A DNA stretch of 13,694 nt, from contig JASLFY010000391.1 in the NCBI GenBank assembly GCA_030150425.1, positions 1 to 13,694 of the forward strand, given 5' to 3'. Shown here in pieces: positions 1 to 8,193 of the stretch. The position numbers and the translations under genes are program-made. Numbering within the stretch: the first letter of the stretch is position 1; every line of letters starts with the position of its first letter. This DNA is from Yimella sp. Its GTDB lineage: Bacteria > Actinomycetota > Actinomycetes > Actinomycetales > Dermatophilaceae. The notes under the pieces are model-generated. The model did no database searches. It had not been told where the DNA came from and was given only the letters and a program-made list of their open reading frames with translations.

Positions 1-24
1 TGTCTTTCGAAGGAGTCTGACCAC

Positions 25-2238
25 GTGAGCACGGACGCATCCGCCTCTCCCCTCGCCGACCGCGACGAGAACCTGTCCCGTCCCGTCGCCGACAAAGTCG
101 GCTGGACCGACCTCGACGTCCGAGCGGTCGACACCGCCCGCATCCTCGCCGCCGACGCGGTGCAGAAGACCGGTAACGGCCACCCGGGCACGGCGATCAG
201 TCTCGCCCCGGCGGCCTACCTGCTGTACCAGAACGTGATGCGCCACGACCCGAGCGACCCGCACTGGCTGGGCCGCGACCGGTTCGTCCTGTCGGCGGGC
301 CACTCGAGCCTGACCCAGTACATCCAGCTGTACTTCAGCGGCTACGGCCTCGAGCTGTCCGACCTGGAGGCGCTGCGCACCTGGGAGTCCAAGACGCCGG
401 GTCACCCGGAGGTCACCCACACCACCGGTGTCGAGATCACCACCGGCCCGCTCGGTTCCGGTTTCGCCTCGGCGGTCGGCATGGCGATGGCGCAGCGTCG
501 CCAGCGCGGCCTGCTCGACCCCGACGCAGCTCCGGGCACCAGCCCGTTCGACCACCACGTCTACGTGGTCGCCGGTGACGGCTGCCTGATGGAGGGCGTC
601 AGCGGCGAGGCCAGCTCGCTCGCCGGCACCCAGGAGCTGGGCAACCTGATCGCCATCTACGACCAGAACCAGATCTCCATCGAGGACGACACCGACGTCT
701 CCTTCAACGAGGACGTCAAGGGCCGCTACGAGGCGTACGGCTGGCAGGTCATCGACGTCCCGTGGCGCGGTCACCACGGCACGACCGACCCGTCGTACGT
801 CGAGGACGTCGACGCGCTGCACGCCGCGATCGAGCAAGCCCAGGCCGAGACCACCAAGCCGAGCCTCATCGTGCTGCACACCGTCATCGCCTGGCCGTCG
901 CCGACCAAGCAGGGCTCGGGCAAGTCCCACGGCTCGGCGCTCGGCGACGAGGAGATCCAGGGCCTGAAGAAGGTCCTCGGCTTCGACCCGGCGAAGACCT
1001 TCGAGGTCACCCCCGAGGTCGAGCAGCACGTCCGCGAGGTCACCCAGCGCGGCAAGGACGCGCACGCCGAGTGGGACAAGGGCTACCAGGCCTGGCGGTC
1101 CGCCAACCCCGAGCGCGCGAAGCTGCTCGACCGGCTGGTCGCCCGTGAGCTGCCGGAGGGCTTCGCCGAGGCGTTCCCGACCTTCGAAGCCGACGAGAAG
1201 GGCATCGCCACCCGCGCCGCGTCCGGCAAGATCTTGACCGCGCTGGCCGACGTCATGCCCGAGTTGTGGGGCGGCTCCGCCGACCTGGCCGAGTCGAACA
1301 ACACCACGATGGGCGGCCAGCCGTCCTTCGTGCCGGAGAACCGGCAGACCAAGGAGTGGAAGGGCGGTCCGTACGGTCGCACCCTCCACTTCGGTGTCCG
1401 TGAGTTCGCGATGGGCCTGGCGCTCAACGGAATTGCCCTCGAGGGCCTGATCCGGCCGTACGGCGGCACCTTCCTGGTGTTCTCCGACTACATGCGCGCC
1501 TCGGTCCGCCTGGCCGCGCTGCAGAACATCCCGGTGACCTTCGTCTGGACCCACGACTCCGTGGGCCTGGGCGAGGACGGCCCGACCCACCAGCCGATCG
1601 AGCACCTCGCGACGCTCCGCGCGATCCCGATGCTCGACGTGGTGCGGCCGGCCGACGCCAACGAGACCGCGGTCGCGTGGCGCACCATCCTGCAGTCCAC
1701 CGACCACCCGGCCGGTCTGGCGCTGTCGCGTCAGGCGCTGCCGACCCTGGACCGGTCGACGTACGCCTCCGCCGACGGCGTCGAGAAGGGCGCGTACGTC
1801 CTCGCCGACACCGACGGCACCCCCGACGTCATCCTGATCGCCAGCGGCTCCGAGGTGTCGGTCGCGCTGGCCGCCCGGGACGCCCTCGCGAAGGAGAACG
1901 TCGCGGCGCGGGTCGTCTCGGCGCCCTGCCTGGAGTGGTTCGACAAGCAGCCGAAGAGCTACCGCGACGAGGTGCTGCCGCCGACCGTGAAGGCCCGCGT
2001 CAGTGTCGAGGCCGGCATCTCGATGCCGTGGCACCGCTACGTCGGCGACGCCGGCCGCTGCGTGTCGATCGAGCACTTCGGTTCGTCGGCCGCCGGCGAG
2101 TTGCTGCTGGAGAAGTTCGGCATCACCGCCGACCACGTGGTCGCCTCCGCGAAGGAGTCCATCGCCGACGCGAAGTCCGGCAACGCCACCCCCGGCAACG
2201 ACGTCGAGGTGCCGGTCTGGCCCCTCGAGTCCCACTGA
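25..2238 (+). CDS. tkt: Transketolase
   Basis: A 737-residue transketolase, thiamine-diphosphate and metal dependent, which moves two-carbon ketol units between sugar phosphates in the cytoplasmic non-oxidative pentose phosphate pathway. Visible motifs: GNGHPG (50-55), GPLGSG (141-146), the ThDP-binding GDGCLMEG (184-191), the pyrimidine-domain GVREFAMG with the likely catalytic Glu460, FSDYMR (486-491), and THDSVGLGEDGPTHQP with His522. The three expected domains (PP, Pyr and C-terminal) are all present. The length is somewhat above the common 660-700 because of a 25-residue N-terminal lead before the first conserved segment. The GTG start is supported by AAGGAG at 10-15, ten bases upstream. 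It is first of the visible tkt-tal-pgi-zwf-opcA run; only 24 bases of upstream sequence are in the window, so its promoter cannot be judged. Confidence 0.97.
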   Translation: MSTDASASPLADRDENLSRPVADKVGWTDLDVRAVDTARILAADAVQKTGNGHPGTAISLAPAAYLLYQNVMRHDPSDPHWLGRDRFVLSAGHSSLTQYIQLYFSGYGLELSDLEALRTWESKTPGHPEVTHTTGVEITTGPLGSGFASAVGMAMAQRRQRGLLDPDAAPGTSPFDHHVYVVAGDGCLMEGVSGEASSLAGTQELGNLIAIYDQNQISIEDDTDVSFNEDVKGRYEAYGWQVIDVPWRGHHGTTDPSYVEDVDALHAAIEQAQAETTKPSLIVLHTVIAWPSPTKQGSGKSHGSALGDEEIQGLKKVLGFDPAKTFEVTPEVEQHVREVTQRGKDAHAEWDKGYQAWRSANPERAKLLDRLVARELPEGFAEAFPTFEADEKGIATRAASGKILTALADVMPELWGGSADLAESNNTTMGGQPSFVPENRQTKEWKGGPYGRTLHFGVREFAMGLALNGIALEGLIRPYGGTFLVFSDYMRASVRLAALQNIPVTFVWTHDSVGLGEDGPTHQPIEHLATLRAIPMLDVVRPADANETAVAWRTILQSTDHPAGLALSRQALPTLDRSTYASADGVEKGAYVLADTDGTPDVILIASGSEVSVALAARDALAKENVAARVVSAPCLEWFDKQPKSYRDEVLPPTVKARVSVEAGISMPWHRYVGDAGRCVSIEHFGSSAAGELLLEKFGITADHVVASAKESIADAKSGNATPGNDVEVPVWPLESH

Positions 2239-2272
2239 ACCTGATTCCCGTCCGTCCTTCGAAAGGAACGAC

Positions 2273-3388
2273 ATGAGCAACGCAAACACCCAGGCCCTGT
2301 CCGACGCCGGCGTCTCGATCTGGCTCGACGACCTGAACCGCACGATGCTGGAGCAGGGCGACCTGGCCGGTCTGACGGCGGAGAAGAACGTCGTCGGTGT
2401 CACCACGAACCCGACGATCTTCGCCACCGCACTGTCCGACGGTGAGGCGTACAACGAGCAGGTCGCGCAGCTGGCGGCCAAGGGCGCCGACGTCGACCAG
2501 GCGGTCTTCGAGATCACCACCGACGACGTCCGCAACGCCGCCGACCAGCTGCGGTCGGTCTTCGACGCCACCGACGGCCAGGACGGCCGGGTGTCGATCG
2601 AGGTCGACCCGCGTCTGGCCCGCGACACCGACGCGACCGTCGAGAGCGCCAAGAAGCTGTGGGCGACCGTCGACCGGCCCAACGCGATGATCAAGATCCC
2701 GGCCACCCTCGAAGGCCTGCCCGCGATCACCGCAGTCCTGGCCGAGGGCATCAGCGTGAACGTGACGTTGATCTTCTCGCTGGACCGCTACCGCGCCGTC
2801 ATGAACGCCTACCTGGACGGCCTGGAGCAGGCCAAGGACGCCGGCAAGGACCTCACGCAGATCCGCTCGGTGGCCTCGTTCTTCGTCTCCCGCGTCGACT
2901 CCGAGATCGACAAGCGCCTCGACGCCTCCGACGCCGAGGGTGCCGCCGACCTCAAGGGCAAGGCCGGCGTGGCCAACGCCCGCCTGGCGTACCAGGCGTT
3001 CGAGGAGGTCTTCAGCACCCCGCGCTGGGAGTCGCTGAAGGCGGCCGGCGCCCACGTGCAGCGTCCGCTCTGGGCCTCCACCGGCGTGAAGAACCCGGAC
3101 TACAAGGACACGATGTACGTCGTCGACCTCGCGGCGCCGAACACGGTGAACACCATGCCGCCGAAGACCCTCGACGCGCTGGCCGACCACGGCCAGGTCG
3201 CGGGCGACCAGGTCACCGGTGCGTACGACGACGCGCGCGCCGTGATGCAGCAGCTGGACGCGGCGGGCGTCGACTACGACGACGTCGTGCGGCTGCTCGA
3301 GGACGAGGGCGTCAGCAAGTTCGAGGGCTCCTGGTCCGAGTTGCTGGAGTCCGTCGACGGTGAGCTGAAGAAGGCGGCCGCGAAGTGA
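2273..3388 (+). CDS. tal: Transaldolase
   Basis: A 371-residue transaldolase that transfers dihydroxyacetone units between sedoheptulose-7-P or fructose-6-P and aldose phosphates. It is of the long class typical of actinobacteria rather than the short FSA type. The segment VGVTTNPTIFATAL (41-54) is the first beta-strand motif. NAMIKIPAT carries the Schiff-base lysine, Lys141. NVTLIFSLDRY follows, and RPLWASTGVKNPDY is the phosphate-side motif. The frame stays open upstream to 2003, but that part lies inside tkt. The ATG at 2273 is chosen because AAGGA (2263-2267) sits five bases before it and the protein then begins like family members (LSDAGVSIWLDDLNR). It is 34 bases after tkt, and its stop overlaps the pgi start (GTGA), which suggests translational coupling. 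Confidence 0.96.
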   Translation: MSNANTQALSDAGVSIWLDDLNRTMLEQGDLAGLTAEKNVVGVTTNPTIFATALSDGEAYNEQVAQLAAKGADVDQAVFEITTDDVRNAADQLRSVFDATDGQDGRVSIEVDPRLARDTDATVESAKKLWATVDRPNAMIKIPATLEGLPAITAVLAEGISVNVTLIFSLDRYRAVMNAYLDGLEQAKDAGKDLTQIRSVASFFVSRVDSEIDKRLDASDAEGAADLKGKAGVANARLAYQAFEEVFSTPRWESLKAAGAHVQRPLWASTGVKNPDYKDTMYVVDLAAPNTVNTMPPKTLDALADHGQVAGDQVTGAYDDARAVMQQLDAAGVDYDDVVRLLEDEGVSKFEGSWSELLESVDGELKKAAAK

Positions 3389-4995
3389 CCGACGTCAAGG
3401 TGAACACCTCCGGCGCCGCCGCGGCGGCCGGCGAGACCCACCTCGCCACCCTCGTCTCGGACGAGGTCGCGAGCCGGCTCTTCGCCCAGGACCACACCCT
3501 GTGGGGCAGCGACGCCGAGAGCGAGGCCGGCAAGCGACTGTCCTGGGTCGGCCTGGCCGAGTCCTCGCGCGAGTTGGTCGCGCCGATCGAGGAACTGCGC
3601 GCGAACCTGCAGGCCAAGGGCGTCGACCACGTCGTGCTGTGCGGCATGGGCGGCTCGTCCCTCGCCCCCGAGGTCATCTGCGCCACCGCCGGTGTGCCGA
3701 TCACGGTGCTGGACAGCTCGCAGCCGGACATGGTCCGCGCCGCGCTGGCCGACCGGCTCGAGCAGACCGTCGTGGTCGTCTCCTCCAAGTCCGGTTCCAC
3801 CGTCGAGACCGACTCGCAGCGCCGGGCGTACGTTGCGGCCTTCGAGTCGGCCGGGATCGACCCGAAGGAACGCATCGTGGTCGTCACCGACCCGGGCAGC
3901 CCGCTGGACAAGGAGGCCCGCGACGCCGGGTTCACCGTGTTCAACGCGGACCCGAACGTCGGCGGTCGCTACTCCGCGCTGACCGCCTTCGGCCTGGTGC
4001 CGAGCGGCCTCGCAGGTGCCGACATCGCCGCGCTGCTCGACGAGGCAGCGGCGGCGCAGCCGGCGCTGTCCGCCAACGACGAGTCGAACCCCGCCCTGGT
4101 GCTCGGAGCGGCCCTCGGTGGCACCTCCCCGCTGCGCGACAAGGTCCTCCTGATCGACGAAGGCACCCCGAACAAGGGCTTCGGCGACTGGGCCGAGCAG
4201 CTCATCGCGGAGAGCACGGGCAAGATCGGCAAGGGTCTCCTGCCCGTCGTGGTCGGTTCGGCTCCCGACGGTGACCTGCTGGACGACGAACTCTTCGTCC
4301 ACCTCGTCGCCGACGGCGCCCCGGCGTCCGGTGATGCCGACGTCGTCGTCGCCGGCAGCCTCGGCGGTCAGATGCTGCTCTGGGAGGCCGCCGTCGCGGT
4401 CGCCGGGCGGCTGATCGGGATCAACCCGTTCGACCAGCCCGACGTGGAGTCCGCCAAGCAGGCCGCTCGCGACCTGATGGGCAAGGGCACCTCCGCCGAC
4501 GACGAGCCGGTGTTCACCGACGGCGCCGTTCAGGTGCGCGCGAACGGCGACTGGCTGGGCGATGCCCACACCACCACCGACGCGATCAGCGCGCTGCTGG
4601 GCCAGCTGCCCGACCACGGCTACCTCGCGGTGATGGCGTACCTCGACCGCATCGCCGACCAGTCGCTGGCCGACGTACGCGGTCTGTTCGCCCGCAAGCT
4701 CGGCCGCCCGGTCACCTTCGGGTGGGGCCCGCGGTTCCTGCACTCCACCGGTCAGTACCACAAGGGTGGTCCGGCCACCGGTGTCTACCTGCAGATCACC
4801 GTCGAGCCGCAGCAGGACCTCGAGGTCCCCGGTCGCGACTTCACCTTCGGCAGCTTCATCGCCGCGCAGGCGGCCGGTGACGCGAAGGTGCTGTCCGACA
4901 AGGGCCGTCCGGTCCTGCGGCTGCACCTCACCGACGGCGAGAGCGGCATGAGCGAGCTCGTCCGGGCCATCCGGACCGCGACCGCCACCTCGTGA
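3385..4995 (+). CDS. pgi: Glucose-6-phosphate isomerase
   Basis: A 536-residue glucose-6-phosphate isomerase interconverting glucose-6-P and fructose-6-P. It belongs to the divergent branch that resembles the C-terminal half of bifunctional Tal-Pgi proteins. Visible: CGMGGSSLAPE (86-96) and SSKSGSTVET (133-142) of the SIS sugar-phosphate fold, GGRYSALTAFGLVP from 193, a DWAEQLIAES segment near 268-277 holding the probable catalytic glutamate Glu271, and HSTGQYHKGG from His453 near the C-terminus. It starts with GTG overlapping the tal stop by four bases and ends in the same way on zwf. In this operon it links fructose-6-P from transketolase and transaldolase back to glucose-6-P for Zwf. Assignment to the isomerase activity is strong. 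Additional mannose-6-P isomerase activity, seen in some relatives of this branch, cannot be excluded. Confidence 0.93.
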   Translation: MTDVKVNTSGAAAAAGETHLATLVSDEVASRLFAQDHTLWGSDAESEAGKRLSWVGLAESSRELVAPIEELRANLQAKGVDHVVLCGMGGSSLAPEVICATAGVPITVLDSSQPDMVRAALADRLEQTVVVVSSKSGSTVETDSQRRAYVAAFESAGIDPKERIVVVTDPGSPLDKEARDAGFTVFNADPNVGGRYSALTAFGLVPSGLAGADIAALLDEAAAAQPALSANDESNPALVLGAALGGTSPLRDKVLLIDEGTPNKGFGDWAEQLIAESTGKIGKGLLPVVVGSAPDGDLLDDELFVHLVADGAPASGDADVVVAGSLGGQMLLWEAAVAVAGRLIGINPFDQPDVESAKQAARDLMGKGTSADDEPVFTDGAVQVRANGDWLGDAHTTTDAISALLGQLPDHGYLAVMAYLDRIADQSLADVRGLFARKLGRPVTFGWGPRFLHSTGQYHKGGPATGVYLQITVEPQQDLEVPGRDFTFGSFIAAQAAGDAKVLSDKGRPVLRLHLTDGESGMSELVRAIRTATATS

Positions 4996-6545
4996 CCGAG
5001 CAGCAGCCCGCTCGGATCGCTCGCGGGATCAACCCGCTGCGGGAGGCGGCCGACCGTCGCCTCCCGCGGATCGCGGGCCCCTGCAGCATGGTCATGTTCG
5101 GGGTCACCGGCGACCTCGCCAAACGCAAGCTGTTGCCGGCGATCTACGACCTCTACAACCGCGGCCTGCTGCCGCCGGGTTTCAGCCTGGTCGGCTTCGC
5201 CCGCCGTGACTGGGACGACCAGGACTTCGGTCGGATCGTCCACGACGCGGTGAAGGAGGGTGCCCGCACCGAGTTCTCCGAGGCCGTCTGGAAGAACCTG
5301 GAGCAGGGCCTGCGCTTCGTGCACGGTTCGTTCGACGACGACGCCGCGTTCGACGAGTTGGCCCAGACGGTCGCCCAGTTGGACGAGGAACGCGGCACCG
5401 GCGGCAACCACGCCTTCTACCTGTCGATCCCGCCTGGATCGTTCTCCCAGGTCTGCCGTCAGCTCGAGCGCAGCGGGCTGTCCACGCCCCGCCCGGGCAC
5501 CTGGCGCCGGGTCGTGATCGAGAAGCCGTTCGGCCACGACCGACGCAGCGCCGCCGAACTGAACGACATCGTCGCGTCGGTCTTTCCCGAGGACTCCGTC
5601 TTCCGGATCGACCACTACCTCGGCAAGGAGACGGTCCAGAACATCCTGGCCCTGCGCTTCGCCAACCAACTGTTCGAGCCCGTCTGGAACAGCCACTACG
5701 TCGACCACGTGCAGATCACGATGGCCGAGGACATCGGCATCGGCAGCCGGGCCGGCTACTACGACGGCATCGGCGCGGCCCGCGACGTCATCCAGAACCA
5801 CCTGTTGCAGTTGCTGGCGATCACCGCGATGGAGCAGCCGAACAACTTCGAGGCGAAAGCGCTGCGCACCGAGAAGGAGAAGGTGCTCGCCGCCGTACGC
5901 CTGCCGAAGGACCTCGACACCTTCACCGCCCGCGGCCAGTACGTCGCGGGGTGGCAGGGCTCGGAGAAGGTCATCGGGTTCCTGGAGGAGGACGGCATCG
6001 ATCCGGGCAGCCGGACCGAGACGTACGCCGCGCTCAAGCTGGAGCTGGCCACCCGCCGTTGGGCGGGGGTGCCGTTCTACCTGCGCGCCGGCAAGCGGCT
6101 CGGCAAGCGGGTCACCGAGATCGCCGTCGTCTTCAAGCGCGCGCCGCACCTCCCGTTCACCGACGGTGACACCGAGGAACTCGGGCAGAACGCGATCGTG
6201 ATCCGCGTCCAGCCGGACGAGGGCGTCACCATGCGGTTCGGGTCGAAGGTTCCGGGCGCGAGTGCGATGGAGGTGCGCGACGTGACGATGGACTTCGGCT
6301 ACGGCAGCGCCTTCACCGAGTCGAGCCCGGAGGCGTACGAACGCCTGATCCTGGACGTGCTGCTGGGCGACCCGCCGTTGTTCCCCCGTCACGAGGAGGT
6401 CGACCTGTCCTGGCAGATCCTCGACCCCGTCGAACGGCACTGGGAGCGCTCGGGCAAGCCCGCGACGTACGACTCCGGTGGCTGGGGTCCGGCCACCGCC
6501 GACGAGATGATGCGCGTCGACGGACGCAGCTGGAGGATGCCGTGA
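4992..6545 (+). CDS. zwf: Glucose-6-phosphate 1-dehydrogenase
   Basis: A 517-residue glucose-6-phosphate dehydrogenase that oxidises glucose-6-P to 6-phosphogluconolactone with NADP+, the entry step of the oxidative pentose phosphate pathway. The Rossmann domain has GVTGDLAKRK (37-46). EKPFGHD begins at residue 177. The active-site signature RIDHYLGKE (205-213) contains His208 and Lys212. The C-terminal domain has the substrate and dimer motif FYLRAGKRLGKRVTEIAVVFK. About 30 residues precede the dinucleotide fold, a normal length for actinobacterial Zwf. The GTG start overlaps the pgi stop (GTGA). The OpcA gene, whose product is needed for full Zwf activity or assembly in actinobacteria and cyanobacteria, follows 25 bases downstream. 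Confidence 0.97.
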   Translation: MTEQQPARIARGINPLREAADRRLPRIAGPCSMVMFGVTGDLAKRKLLPAIYDLYNRGLLPPGFSLVGFARRDWDDQDFGRIVHDAVKEGARTEFSEAVWKNLEQGLRFVHGSFDDDAAFDELAQTVAQLDEERGTGGNHAFYLSIPPGSFSQVCRQLERSGLSTPRPGTWRRVVIEKPFGHDRRSAAELNDIVASVFPEDSVFRIDHYLGKETVQNILALRFANQLFEPVWNSHYVDHVQITMAEDIGIGSRAGYYDGIGAARDVIQNHLLQLLAITAMEQPNNFEAKALRTEKEKVLAAVRLPKDLDTFTARGQYVAGWQGSEKVIGFLEEDGIDPGSRTETYAALKLELATRRWAGVPFYLRAGKRLGKRVTEIAVVFKRAPHLPFTDGDTEELGQNAIVIRVQPDEGVTMRFGSKVPGASAMEVRDVTMDFGYGSAFTESSPEAYERLILDVLLGDPPLFPRHEEVDLSWQILDPVERHWERSGKPATYDSGGWGPATADEMMRVDGRSWRMP

Positions 6546-6570
6546 ACCAGCGAACGACCGGAGCAGCAGC

Positions 6571-7491
6571 ATGATCGTCGACCTGCCCAACAGCTCGACC
6601 CGCGACGTCGCGAAGGCGTTGGTGCGCCTGCGCGCCCAGACCGGCGCGGCGACCCTCGGCCGCGTCATGACGCTGTTGGTCGTCACCGACGACGAGTCCG
6701 CCGACGTCGCAGTCACCGCCGCGGCCGAGGCCAGCCGGGCACACCCGAGCCGGATCATCACGGTCGTCCGCGGCACCAAGCGCGGGCGCAGCCGGATGGA
6801 TGCGCAGGTGCGGGTCGGCGGCGAGGCCGGGGTCTCCGAGCTCGTCGTGCTGCGGTTGTACGGCGAACTCGCCGGCCACGACGGCAGCGTCGTCACTCCC
6901 CTGCTCGTGCCGGACTGTCCGGTCGTCGCGTGGTGGCCGAAGCCCGCTGAGGACGACCTGGGTGCCACCCCGATCGGCCGGCTCGCCCGGCGCCGGATCA
7001 GTGACGCCTCGCAGGCGACGCACCCGCGCAAGGAGATCCAGCGCCGCGCCGACCACTACGCCGACGGCGACACCGACATGGCGTGGTCCCGCACCACCCG
7101 GTGGCGCGGGTTGCTGGCGACCGCACTCGACCAGGAACCGTTCGAGTCGGTCACTAAGGTCACCGTGACCGGCGCGTCCGACTCGGCGAGCAGCGATCTG
7201 CTCGCCGGGTGGCTCGGCGTACGACTGCGCTGTCCGGTGCGCCGGCGTACGGCCGAGGGCGAAGGGCTCCAGCGAGTGCAGCTGGACCGGCCGAGCGGCC
7301 CGATCGTGCTGGAGCGCTCCGGCGCCCTGCACGCCGTCCTGACCCAGCCGGGCCAGCAGCCGCGGGAGTTCCCGCTCCCCCGGTTGTCGACCACCGAGGC
7401 GCTCGGTGAGGAGCTGCGCCGGCTGGACCGCGACGAGGTCTACCGCAGCGCGTTGTTGCACGGTCTGCCGTTGCTGCGCGCGCGGAAGTGA
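6571..7491 (+). CDS. opcA: Glucose-6-phosphate dehydrogenase assembly/effector protein OpcA
   Basis: A 306-residue OpcA protein, known in cyanobacteria and actinobacteria as an allosteric activator or assembly factor of glucose-6-P dehydrogenase; it has no enzymatic reaction of its own. Family features are the N-terminal segment ending in RVMTLLVVTDD, the conserved VVAWWPKP (118-125), LARRRISDAS shortly after, and a C-terminal half with WRGLLATALDQEPFE. No signal peptide or membrane segment is seen, so it should be cytoplasmic with Zwf. GGAG (6560-6563), seven bases before the ATG, is a modest ribosome site. It is the last gene of the plus-strand operon and is followed by a strong hairpin. 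In many relatives pgl comes next; here it does not. Confidence 0.93.
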   Translation: MIVDLPNSSTRDVAKALVRLRAQTGAATLGRVMTLLVVTDDESADVAVTAAAEASRAHPSRIITVVRGTKRGRSRMDAQVRVGGEAGVSELVVLRLYGELAGHDGSVVTPLLVPDCPVVAWWPKPAEDDLGATPIGRLARRRISDASQATHPRKEIQRRADHYADGDTDMAWSRTTRWRGLLATALDQEPFESVTKVTVTGASDSASSDLLAGWLGVRLRCPVRRRTAEGEGLQRVQLDRPSGPIVLERSGALHAVLTQPGQQPREFPLPRLSTTEALGEELRRLDRDEVYRSALLHGLPLLRARK

Positions 7492-7529
7492 ACCGAGCCG
7501 GGTCGATCCCGGGTTGAACCGAACGAGAA

Positions 7530-7556
7530 GGGCGCCCCCCCCGCCGCGGGGCGCCC
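7530..7556. terminator. Probable bidirectional hairpin terminator between convergent opcA and rbpA
   Basis: A perfect 9-bp stem, GGGCGCCCC (7530-7538) with GGGGCGCCC (7548-7556), closes a 9-nt loop. It lies 38 bases after the opcA stop and 22 bases before the rbpA stop. Stem perfection and the convergent position support termination of both operons. The T-tract is weak on both sides (GTCTGCTG on plus, CTTCTCGTTC on minus), which is common for actinobacterial terminators. Confidence 0.75.
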
Positions 7557-7578
7557 GTCTGCTGGGGGGTGGGGGGGC

Positions 7579-7929
7579 TCAGCGGATGTGTACGCGCCCA
7601 CGCAGGGTCTCGAGCGCCTCTTCCAGGATGACCGCGCCCTCGGCGTCGGAGCGGCGCTCCTTCACGTACGCGAGGTGGGTCTTGTACGGCTCGGCCTTCG
7701 GCGGCGCCGGCGGGTTGTCCTTGTCCTGACCGGCCGGGAAACCGCAGCGCGGGCAGTCCCACTGTTCCGGAACGGCCATGCCCGGTTCCTGCGCGAAGCT
7801 CGGCTTCGTCTCGTGCCCGTTGGAGCACCAGTACGACACCACGACGCGCGGCGCAGCTTCGCCGCGCTCGGCCTCACCCATCGGACCCGCACCGACCCGG
7901 CTACCCCGGATCGCGTTGCCACCTGCCAC
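7579..7929 (-). CDS. rbpA: RNA polymerase-binding protein of the RbpA family
   Basis: A 116-residue RbpA-family protein. RbpA binds RNA polymerase and the group 1/2 sigma factor and stabilises open promoter complexes in actinobacteria. Domains in order: an N-terminal tail with IRGSRVGA (7-14) and a following APR; a core barrel with zinc-type ligands in YWCSNGHE and WDCPRCGFPAG; a proline-rich basic linker (NPPAPPKAEPYK); and a C-terminal sigma-interaction helix (THLAYVKERR...LEEALETLR). The sigma segment keeps TH and ERR but has L-A-Y where the M. tuberculosis and S. coelicolor proteins have W-D-M. It could therefore be a distinct clade or the RbpB-like paralogue. The GTG start has AAGGAG (7936-7941) with six bases of spacing. 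It lies 21 bases downstream of secG, so it is probably co-transcribed. Confidence 0.85.
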   Translation of the reverse strand: MAGGNAIRGSRVGAGPMGEAERGEAAPRVVVSYWCSNGHETKPSFAQEPGMAVPEQWDCPRCGFPAGQDKDNPPAPPKAEPYKTHLAYVKERRSDAEGAVILEEALETLRGRVHIR

Positions 7930-7950
7930 GACTTGCTCCTTAACTCACTA

Positions 7951-8193
7951 CTAGGCGAACCGGGCGACGAGGCCCAGACCGATGATCGCGGCGATCCAGA
8001 TCGAACCGGCGATGATCGTCATCCGGTTGAGGTTCTTCTCGGCGACCGAGGAGCCACCCAGGTTGCTGCTCACCCCACCGCCGAACATGTCGGACAGTCC
8101 GCCGCCGGAACCCTTGTGCATCAGGATCAGAAGCACCAGGAACAGGCTGCTCAGGACGACCAGGGCCTGCAGCGCGATTCGCATCGCATCCAC
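7951..8193 (-). CDS. secG: Preprotein translocase subunit SecG
   Basis: An 80-residue SecG, the small membrane subunit of the SecYEG protein-export channel. Two hydrophobic segments (about 6-25 and 58-78) flank the conserved cytoplasmic loop HKGSGGGLSDMFGGG, a clear family signature. The start is taken as the GTG at 8193, nine bases after GGTGAG; an ATG three codons later (8184) is possible but would be 18 bases from that site. In many actinobacteria secG follows tpiA, as here. The 123-base gap from tpiA suggests it may also have its own promoter. Confidence 0.94.
   Translation of the reverse strand: MDAMRIALQALVVLSSLFLVLLILMHKGSGGGLSDMFGGGVSSNLGGSSVAEKNLNRMTIIAGSIWIAAIIGLGLVARFA

Noticed and set aside
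2003..2272. Upstream extension of the tal frame by 90 codons.
   Set aside because: It lies inside tkt in another frame, the extension is an S/P/R-rich shadow, and a good ribosome site precedes the ATG at 2273.
4785..7031. A 748-codon minus-strand open frame opposite zwf and opcA, with similar long frames at 3274-4926 and 2123-3190 on minus and 7588-9906 and 9947-11398 on plus.
   Set aside because: All lie antisense to well-identified enzymes, have low-complexity composition rich in V, G, R, D and H, and show no recognisable motif. They are the expected by-product of G/C-biased third codon positions.
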